Part shown: one piece after another, positions 32,642-37,803 of the stretch
Numbering within the stretch: position 1 is the first letter of the stretch
Layout of the letters: every line of letters starts with the position of its first letter
NCBI RefSeq assembly: GCF_010994755.1
Contig: NZ_WHSB02000026.1
Coordinates: 1 to 37,803, forward strand
Length of the DNA stretch: 37,803 nt
Source of the DNA: Shinella lacus
GTDB lineage: Bacteria > Pseudomonadota > Alphaproteobacteria > Rhizobiales > Rhizobiaceae
Direction: 5' to 3'
Notes under the pieces: model-generated
Told to the model about the DNA's origin: nothing
Database searches by the model: none
The model's input: the letters and a program-made list of their open reading frames with translations, nothing else
Position numbers and translations under genes: made by a program

Positions 32642-33664
32642 TCAGGCGGTCGCGTAGACGCGCGGCCGGCGGATGTCGATGAAGCCCTGCTCGCCCTTGC
32701 GATGGGGGAATTCCGGCGCGGTGTCGAATTCGACCGGCTGGCCGCTGCCGGTCATCGCCAGCACGCGACGGGAATCTGGCCGGTCGATGACGCGCAGAAT
32801 CCTTGCGGCAATGCCGTGCCCGTGCTCGCGCCAGGTGACATCCGCCGGGCGGAACAGGATCTGCCCGCCGCCATCCGCCACGCCACTCGCCTCGAAGGCA
32901 ATATCGTCGACATAGGCCTTGCCCCCGCGGATATCGGCATCGAGCCGGTTGGCGTCGCCCAAAAAATTCATCACGAAGGCATTGGCCGGCGTGCGGCAGA
33001 CGGCCTCCGGCGTGCCCTCCTGCACGATCTTGCCCTTGTCGAGGATGACGACGCGGTCGGCGAGGTCGAGCGCCTCTTCCTGGTCGTGGGTGACGAAGAT
33101 CGTGGTGATGCCGAGTTCGTCATGGATTTTTCGAAGCCAGCGGCGGAGATCGCGACGCACATTGGCATCGAGCGCGCCAAAAGGCTCGTCGAGCAGCAGC
33201 ACGCGCGGATCGACGGCGAGCGCGCGGGCAAGCGCCACGCGCTGGCGCTGGCCGCCGGAAATCTGGCCCGGGAAACGATCCTTCAGGCCGCCGAGCTGCA
33301 CGAGGTCGAGCAGTTCCTTGACCCGTTCGGCAATCGCCTGCGGCGAGCGCTTCACCTTGGAGACCTTCATGCCGAAGGCGATGTTTTCGCCGACCGTCAT
33401 GTGCGGGAACAGCGCATAATGCTGAAAGACGAAGCCGACGCCGCGCTCGCGCACGGGAATATCGGTGGCGTTCTCGTCGCCGAAATAGATCGCGCCGCCA
33501 TCGGCGTATTCGAGGCCGGCGACCATGCGCAGGATGGTCGTCTTGCCGGAGCCGGAGGGGCCCAGCAGCGCGACCAGCTCGCCGCTTTCGATATCGAGCG
33601 AGACGCCGTGCACGGCGCGGAAGGTCTCGAACGTCTTGACCACGTTGTCGAGGCGGATCTTCAA
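32642..33664 (-). CDS. cysA: Sulfate/thiosulfate ABC transporter ATP-binding protein CysA
   Basis: CysA powers sulfate and thiosulfate import with CysT and CysW. The 340-residue protein has Walker A GPSGSGKTT (35-43), FQHYALFPHMTVGENIAFG, the signature SGGQRQR, Walker B VLLLDEPFGALD and THDQEEALDLADRV, plus a C-terminal TOBE-like regulatory part (about 235-340). It begins at a TTG (33664) with GGAGAC six bases upstream and overlaps the cysW stop by four bases. It is the last gene of the sbp-cysT-cysW-cysA operon. Confidence 0.94.
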   Translation of the reverse strand: MKIRLDNVVKTFETFRAVHGVSLDIESGELVALLGPSGSGKTTILRMVAGLEYADGGAIYFGDENATDIPVRERGVGFVFQHYALFPHMTVGENIAFGMKVSKVKRSPQAIAERVKELLDLVQLGGLKDRFPGQISGGQRQRVALARALAVDPRVLLLDEPFGALDANVRRDLRRWLRKIHDELGITTIFVTHDQEEALDLADRVVILDKGKIVQEGTPEAVCRTPANAFVMNFLGDANRLDADIRGGKAYVDDIAFEASGVADGGGQILFRPADVTWREHGHGIAARILRVIDRPDSRRVLAMTGSGQPVEFDTAPEFPHRKGEQGFIDIRRPRVYATA

Positions 33665-34557
33665 GGTTTTGTCTCCGGAATGATGCTGTCGGCGCCGGCA
33701 AGCGCCGTCGGACGCTGGACGCGGCCGGCGCCCTGCCGCTCCAGCGCAACCTTGGCGATGAGCGTGACGATGGCGAGGCCGGCGAGGATGGATGCAGCGG
33801 CAAAGGAGCCGGCCGCGTTGTAGTCGTGATAGAGCAGCTCGATATGCAGCGGCAGCGTGTTGGTCTGGCCGCGGATATTGCCCGAGACGACAGAGACCGC
33901 GCCGAACTCGCCCATGACGCGCGAATTGCACAGCACCACGCCGTAGAGCAGCGCCCATTTGATATTGGGCAGCGTCACGGAGATGAAGGTGCGCCAGCCG
34001 CTGGCGCCCAGCGACGTCGCCGCCTCTTCGAGATCGCGGCCCTGCGCCTGCATCAGCGGGATCAGTTCGCGCGCCACGAAGGGCGCCGTCACGAACATGC
34101 TGGCAAGCACGATGCCCGGCAGCGCGAACAGGATTTTGATCTCCATCGATTGCAGTGCCGGGCCGAACAGGCCCTGCAAGCCATAGACGAAAAGATAGGA
34201 GACGCCCGCGACGATGGGCGAAACCGAGAAGGGCAGCTCGATGATCACGGTCAAGAGCCGCTTGCCGCGGAAATCGTGTTTGGTGATCGCCCAGGCCGCC
34301 GCCACGCCGAAGGCCGTGTTGATCGGCACGGCGATGAGCGCGGTGATGACGGTGAGCATGATGGCGTGGCGCGTATCCGGATCGGCGATCGAGCCGGCGA
34401 AATAGACGATGCCCTTGGAAAAGGCCTCGACGGCGATGACGACGAGCGGGGCGACGATCATCAGCCCGACGAGCACGAGCACGATGCCGAGCAGCACGCC
34501 ACGAAAGATCTTGTTGTCGCCGACGCGGGGCGGCTTGCCCCTTATGTTATGCGCCAT
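33661..34557 (-). CDS. cysW: Sulfate ABC transporter permease CysW
   Basis: The 298-residue inner membrane protein has six spans and the binding-protein-dependent transport domain with the EAA loop ARELIPLMQAQGRDLEEAATSLGASGWRTFISVTLPNIKWAL. The family-typical NSRVMGEFGAVSVVSGNIRGQTNTLPLHIELLYHDYN favours CysW over CysT. It is two bases downstream of cysT and overlaps cysA. The product looks complete. Confidence 0.94.
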   Translation of the reverse strand: MAHNIRGKPPRVGDNKIFRGVLLGIVLVLVGLMIVAPLVVIAVEAFSKGIVYFAGSIADPDTRHAIMLTVITALIAVPINTAFGVAAAWAITKHDFRGKRLLTVIIELPFSVSPIVAGVSYLFVYGLQGLFGPALQSMEIKILFALPGIVLASMFVTAPFVARELIPLMQAQGRDLEEAATSLGASGWRTFISVTLPNIKWALLYGVVLCNSRVMGEFGAVSVVSGNIRGQTNTLPLHIELLYHDYNAAGSFAAASILAGLAIVTLIAKVALERQGAGRVQRPTALAGADSIIPETKP

Positions 34558-34559
34558 CG

Positions 34560-35381
34560 TCAGCCCCTCGCCGTGTAGCGCAGGGCGCGGGCCTGCATCA
34601 GGTTGGTGATGGTGAGCATGACGAAGGCCGTCAGCAGCATGACGGAGGCGATCGCGGCCGAGGCCGGATAGTCATATTCCTCCAGCCGGATGAAGGCGAG
34701 CAGCGCCGTGATCTCCGTCGAAAACGGCTGGTTGCCGGCGATGAAGATGATGGCGCCAAACTCGCCGAGGCTGCGCGCGAAGGAGAGCGACACGCCGGCA
34801 AGCAGCGCCGGCGTCAGGAGCGGCAGGATGACGCTGACGAAGATCGAGAGGTCGCTGGCGCCGAGCGTCTGCCCCGCCTCTTCCAGCGCCGGGTCGAGCT
34901 CTTCCAGCACCGGCTGCACCGTGCGCACGATGAAGGGGATGCTGGTAAAGCTCATGGCGACGATGATGCCGAGCGGCGTATAGGCGACCTTGATGCCGAT
35001 GAGCGACAGCGGCCCGCCGAACCAGCCGTTCGTGGCAAACAGCGTGGTCAGCGCAATGCCCGCAACCGCCGTCGGCAGCGCGAAGGGCAGGTCGACCAGC
35101 GCATCGACGAGGCGACGGCCGGGAAAACGGTAGCGCACCAGCACCCAGGCGAGCGACAGGCCGAAGAACAGGTTGAACACCGTCGCGGCCAGTGCGCAGA
35201 GCACGGTGACGCGGTAGCTGGCGAAGGCGCGGTCGGACGAGATGATGCGCCAATAGTCTTCCGGCCCGAGGCTCGCCGCCTTGAAGACGAGCGCGGCCAG
35301 CGGCAGCACGACGATGATGCCGACATAGACGAGGGTTATGCCGAGCGCGAGCGGCAATCCGGGCAGTACACGCCGTCTCAA
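34560..35381 (-). CDS. cysT: Sulfate ABC transporter permease CysT (CysU)
   Basis: The 273-residue permease opens with (M)RRRVLPGLPLALGITLVYVGIIVVLPLAAL and has six spans. The EAA loop reads RTVQPVLEELDPALEEAGQTLGASDLSIFVSVILPLLTPALL, followed by SLSFARSLGEFGAIIFIAGNQPFSTEI, the CysT hallmark. The start is a TTG at 35381 with AAGGA about eight bases upstream. Between it and sbp lie a dispersed repeat and a strong hairpin (35400-35494). Confidence 0.93.
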   Translation of the reverse strand: MRRRVLPGLPLALGITLVYVGIIVVLPLAALVFKAASLGPEDYWRIISSDRAFASYRVTVLCALAATVFNLFFGLSLAWVLVRYRFPGRRLVDALVDLPFALPTAVAGIALTTLFATNGWFGGPLSLIGIKVAYTPLGIIVAMSFTSIPFIVRTVQPVLEELDPALEEAGQTLGASDLSIFVSVILPLLTPALLAGVSLSFARSLGEFGAIIFIAGNQPFSTEITALLAFIRLEEYDYPASAAIASVMLLTAFVMLTITNLMQARALRYTARG

Positions 35382-35399
35382 AGCGCGCGTCCTTTCTCA

Positions 35400-35445
35400 A
35401 GCAATTCCAGGAAAAGTGCGAAGCGGTTTCCATCCGGAATGCGTC
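35400..35445. repeat. Dispersed hairpin repeat, copy B
   Basis: GCAATTCC (35401-35408) pairs with GGAAT-GC (35436-35442, one T missing), and GGAAA (35410-35414) pairs with TTTCC (35427-35431). It aligns with hairpin 1 at 28764-28810. The inner stem differs at both partners (GC in copy A, GG/CC here), keeping the pairing. It lies just upstream of cysT. Confidence 0.75.
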
Positions 35446-35457
35446 GCGCTTTTCATG

Positions 35458-35494
35458 CCAACAACCGGCGGGCTTTTTGCCCGCCGGTTGTTGG
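35458..35494 (-). other. Strong 16-bp hairpin between sbp and cysT
   Basis: CCAACAACCGGCGGGC (35458-35473) pairs perfectly with GCCCGCCGGTTGTTGG (35479-35494) over a 5-base loop. It lies 21 bases after the sbp stop. No T-run follows on the sbp strand, so it is better read as an mRNA 3'-end stabiliser or partial attenuator between a highly expressed binding protein and the permease genes than as a simple terminator. Confidence 0.7.
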
Positions 35495-35515
35495 AAAAAC
35501 AATGGCTTTGGACGA

Positions 35516-36499
35516 TCAGCGGCTACCGTAGATCTTGTCCAGCGTGCCGCCTTCGGCGAAGTGCTCTTCGGAAATCTTCTTCCAGCCGCCGAAGACGTCG
35601 TCGACATTCACGAGGCGGATTTCCGGGAACTGGTCCTTGAACTCGGCGGCGACCTTTTCGTCAAGGACGCGGTGGCCGAATTCGGCGGCGATCTTCTGGC
35701 CTTCCGGCGAATAGAGGAAGTCGAGATAGGACTTGGCGAGATCACGGCTGCCCTTGGCGTCGGCCACCTTGTCGACGATGGCGACCGGGAATTCGGACAG
35801 CAGCGACACCGAGGGAACGACGCTTTCGAACTTGTCCTGGCCGTACTGCTTGGCAATGCCCTTGGTCTCGGCCTCGAAGGTCACGATCACGTCGCCGATC
35901 TCGCGCTCGACGAAGGTCGTCGTCGCCGCACGGCCGCCCGTGTCGAAGACCGGCACGTTGTCAAAGATCTTGGTGACGAATTCCTCGACCTTGGCCGGAT
36001 CGTCCTTGAAGGCTTCCTTGGCGTAGGCGGTGGCGGCGAGATAGGTGTAGCGCGCGTTGCCCGAGGTCTTCGGGTTCGGGAAGATGACCTTCACGTCGTC
36101 ACGGGCGAGATCCGACCAGTCCTTGATGTTCTTCGGGTTGCCGGCGCGAACCAGGAAGGACGGGAAGGAGTAGAAGGGCGAAGCGTTGTTCGGGAATTTT
36201 GCCTGCCAGCCTTCCGCGACGAAACCGTTCTTCGCCAGGAAGTCGATGTCGGTCACCTGGTTGAAGGTCACGACGTCGGCCTCGAGGCCTTCGACGATGG
36301 CGCGCGCCTGCTTTGAGGTGCCGCCATGCGACTGGTCGATGGTGACGCCGGGATGCTCCTTGATGAAGGCTGCGTTCTCCGCCTCGAAGAGTTCGCGCGC
36401 CACGTCATAGGAAGCATTGAGGAGCTTGTCGGCGGCGTGGGCGGAGAGCGGCGCGGCGAGGCCGAGGAGAGCCACGCCGAGAAGGAGCAAACGTTTCAT
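35516..36499 (-). CDS. sbp: Sulfate ABC transporter substrate-binding protein
   Basis: The 327-residue periplasmic protein has a Sec signal peptide (MKRLLLLGVALLGLAAPLSAHA) and opens mature as ADKLLNASYDVARELF, the usual start of sulfate-binding proteins. It has IDQSHGGTSKQARAI, ADVVTFNQVTDIDFL, NPKTSGNARYTYLAA and VFDTGGRAATTTFVEREIGDVIVTFEAE, all typical of the Sbp/CysP family. It captures sulfate (or thiosulfate) for CysTWA. It is the first gene of the operon. A leader hairpin (36509-36532) covers the G-rich ribosome site. Confidence 0.95.
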   Translation of the reverse strand: MKRLLLLGVALLGLAAPLSAHAADKLLNASYDVARELFEAENAAFIKEHPGVTIDQSHGGTSKQARAIVEGLEADVVTFNQVTDIDFLAKNGFVAEGWQAKFPNNASPFYSFPSFLVRAGNPKNIKDWSDLARDDVKVIFPNPKTSGNARYTYLAATAYAKEAFKDDPAKVEEFVTKIFDNVPVFDTGGRAATTTFVEREIGDVIVTFEAETKGIAKQYGQDKFESVVPSVSLLSEFPVAIVDKVADAKGSRDLAKSYLDFLYSPEGQKIAAEFGHRVLDEKVAAEFKDQFPEIRLVNVDDVFGGWKKISEEHFAEGGTLDKIYGSR

Positions 36500-36508
36500 C
36501 TGGAAAAC

Positions 36509-36532
36509 CCCGAATGTGAAATTGAATTCGGG
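36509..36532 (-). promoter_or_regulatory. Leader hairpin that covers the sbp ribosome site
   Basis: On the sbp strand CCCGAAT (36532-36526) pairs with ATTCGGG (36515-36509) over a 10-base loop. The likely Shine-Dalgarno, GGGG about eight bases before the ATG, lies at the 3' edge of the stem, so folding could lower translation. Confidence 0.4.
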
Positions 36533-36571
36533 CAGACAATAGCGACCGGCCGGTGGCGATCCGAGACATGG

Positions 36572-36596
36572 GCCTGTCGCCCCCGGGGCGGCAGGC
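36572..36596 (-). other. GC-rich hairpin between hbd and sbp
   Basis: GCCTGTCGCCCC (36572-36583) pairs with GGGGCGGCAGGC (36585-36596), with one G-U pair and a very small loop. It starts about 45 bases past the hbd stop and could end hbd transcription, but no T-run follows. Confidence 0.4.
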
Positions 36597-36641
36597 GAAA
36601 CATTTTTCCTTGAAAGGCGGGCTTGGCGGAATCTCCGCCGC

Positions 36642-37514
36642 TCAGCGCGTCGGGATCGGAACCTCGCCGCGATAGTCGTAGAAACCGCGGCCGGACTTGC
36701 GGCCGAGCCAGCCGGCTTCGACATATTTCACGAGCAGCGGGCACGGGCGATATTTCGAGTCGGCGAGCCCGTCATGCAGCACCTGCATGATCGAGAGGCA
36801 GGTGTCGAGACCGATGAAATCGGCCAGCTGCAGCGGCCCCATCGGGTGATTGGCGCCGAGCCGCATCGCCGTGTCGATGGCCTCGACCGAGCCGACGCCT
36901 TCATAGAGCGTGTAGATCGCCTCGTTGATCATCGGCAGCAGGATGCGGTTGACGATGAAGGCCGGGAAATCCTCGGCGACGGTGATCGTCTTGTCGAGCT
37001 TGGTGACGAATTCCTTGGCGGCCGAAAAGGTGACTTCCTCGGTGGCGATGCCGCGCACGAGTTCCACCAGCTTCATGACCGGAACCGGGTTCATGAAGTG
37101 GATGCCCATGAAGCGCTCCGGCCGGTCGGTGGCCGAGGCAAGGCGGGTGATCGACAGCGAGGACGTGTTGGTGGCGAGGATCGCTTCCGGCTTCAGCACG
37201 GAACAGACCAGGCCGTAGATCTTGCGCTTGACGGTCTCGTCCTCGGTCGCCGCCTCGATGACGAGGTCGGCGTCGGAAAGATCGTTGATGTCGGAAGACC
37301 CCTTGATCAGCGCGAGCGCCTTCTTGCGCTCCTCGTCGTCCATCTTGCCGGAGGAAACCTGGCGGGCGAGGTTGCCGTTGATCGTGGCGAGCCCGGCCTC
37401 GATGCGCTCCGGCGACAGGTCGTAGATATGGACCTTGTACCCGGCCATGGCCGAGACATGCGCGATACCGCACCCCATCTGGCCTGCACCCACAATACCG
37501 ACGTTCTTGATCAT
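36642..37514 (-). CDS. hbd: 3-hydroxybutyryl-CoA dehydrogenase
   Basis: The enzyme interconverts 3-hydroxybutyryl-CoA and acetoacetyl-CoA using NAD(P), in fatty acid, butanoate or polyhydroxybutyrate metabolism. The 290-residue protein has the N-terminal GIVGAGQMGCGIA dinucleotide fold, ATNTSSLSITRLAS, the catalytic His in MGIHFMNPVPVMKLVE, and the C-terminal domain with AFIVNRILLPMINEAI and GANHPMGPLQLADFIGLDTCL. The length and domains are standard. It lies downstream of etfA, but an intrinsic terminator separates them, so it likely has its own promoter. Confidence 0.95.
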   Translation of the reverse strand: MIKNVGIVGAGQMGCGIAHVSAMAGYKVHIYDLSPERIEAGLATINGNLARQVSSGKMDDEERKKALALIKGSSDINDLSDADLVIEAATEDETVKRKIYGLVCSVLKPEAILATNTSSLSITRLASATDRPERFMGIHFMNPVPVMKLVELVRGIATEEVTFSAAKEFVTKLDKTITVAEDFPAFIVNRILLPMINEAIYTLYEGVGSVEAIDTAMRLGANHPMGPLQLADFIGLDTCLSIMQVLHDGLADSKYRPCPLLVKYVEAGWLGRKSGRGFYDYRGEVPIPTR

Positions 37515-37559
37515 AGCGCCAACCGCCTCGTCACACAGTCCGCACCTCTAGGCGCAGGC

Positions 37560-37593
37560 AAAAAAACACCGGGCCGGTCGAGCCGGCCCGGTG
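37560..37593 (-). terminator. Intrinsic terminator of etfA
   Basis: On the minus strand an 11-bp GC stem (37583-37593 with 37567-37577) and a 5-base loop are followed at once by seven T residues (37566-37560). This is a textbook Rho-independent terminator 68 bases after the etfA stop. Confidence 0.85.
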
Positions 37594-37660
37594 AAGTGAT
37601 AAAGGGACGCGACGTATATTTCCAGTGAAATCATCGTCGCAAAGCCAGGCCCTCGCCGGC

Positions 37661-37803
37661 TCAGAGCGCCTTCTGCAACTCCGGCAGCGCCTCGAAGAGA
37701 TCGGCGACGAGGCCATAGTCGGCGACCTGGAAGATCGGCGCCTCCTCGTCCTTGTTGATCGCCACGATCACCTTGGAGTCCTTCATGCCGGCGAGATGCT
37801 GGA
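37661..37803 (-). CDS. etfA: Electron transfer flavoprotein subunit alpha (3' end only)
   Basis: The visible C-terminal 46 residues read [20 protein letters not shown], then [22 protein letters not shown]. The AGMK...IVAIN...[13 protein letters not shown] stretch is the FAD-binding C-terminal domain of EtfA. ETF carries electrons from acyl-CoA dehydrogenases to the quinone pool through ETF-QO, which fits the neighbouring hbd. The gene continues beyond the right edge; etfB would be expected further upstream. Confidence 0.95.
   Translation of the reverse strand, partial: QHLAGMKDSKVIVAINKDEEAPIFQVADYGLVADLFEALPELQKAL

Noticed and set aside
36500..36641. SAM-II or other sulfur riboswitch before sbp
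   Set aside because: Two hairpins are present, but no SAM-II (metA-type) pattern could be matched.
37531..37716. Open frame of 61 codons on the minus strand between hbd and etfA
   Set aside because: It covers the etfA terminator and the antisense of no gene; its start lies inside the etfA coding end in another frame, with no ribosome site or motif.

Overview
The window reads as core chromosome of an alphaproteobacterium of the order Hyphomicrobiales, most likely family Rhizobiaceae (Rhizobium/Sinorhizobium/Shinella-like). This rests on high GC, frequent TTG starts, the gene blocks bolA - J-domain gene - cobS - cobT, argH - lptM - lysA and hpt - cpdR, the cobaltochelatase CobS/CobT of aerobic B12 synthesis, a TIGR02302 protein, and dispersed palindromic intergenic repeats of the type common in rhizobia. 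No phage, CRISPR array, tRNA or rRNA was seen. The only mobile DNA is the first ~30 codons of an IS1-like transposase cut by the left edge.

Layout. 1-2.0 kb: IS fragment, palindromic repeat, tusA and a YafK-like L,D-transpeptidase lipoprotein (minus). 2.2-4.3 kb: accA, xerD and a 49-residue membrane protein (minus). 4.4-7.5 kb: operon aroK-aroB-CorC/CNNM-type membrane protein (plus). 7.5-12.5 kb: bolA (minus), then a J-domain protein, cobS, cobT and a phytase-like esterase (plus). 12.7-15.3 kb: a small secreted four-cysteine protein, a VUT/YhhQ queuosine-precursor transporter, rpmB and a DUF3108 protein. 15.3-20.9 kb: EamA exporter, DUF985 cupin, gloB, a methyltransferase-like protein, tyrC, a DUF2125 protein and a ChaC-like enzyme. 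20.9-24.2 kb: plsC, a YdcF-family protein and ftsX-ftsE (minus). 24.4-26.1 kb: an unrecognised membrane protein, hpt and cpdR (plus). 26.1-32.6 kb: a 876-residue TIGR02302/DUF4175 protein, lysA, lptM and argH (minus), then tlpA (plus). 32.6-36.5 kb: sulfate uptake operon sbp-cysT-cysW-cysA (minus). 36.6 kb to the end: hbd and the 3' end of etfA (minus). No gap between genes exceeds 300 bases.

The gene products fall into amino-acid synthesis (aroK, aroB, tyrC, argH, lysA), envelope growth and division (L,D-transpeptidase, ftsEX, plsC, lptM, lysA-derived diaminopimelate economy), cofactors and sulfur (cobST, tusA, bolA, sulfate uptake, tlpA), glutathione and methylglyoxal handling (gloB, chaC), and cell-cycle control (cpdR).

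I did not find a clearly new multi-gene system. The items most worth a second look are small and structural: a possible pseudoknot covering the ribosome site and start codon of the YhhQ-type transporter; two copies of a dispersed hairpin repeat with a compensating base change; a promoter placed so that the J-domain gene next to cobST may be transcribed without a leader, in a protein that also carries a Cys/His cluster; a duplicated FWKFW tail in the L,D-transpeptidase; and strong hairpins before and after sbp in the sulfate operon.
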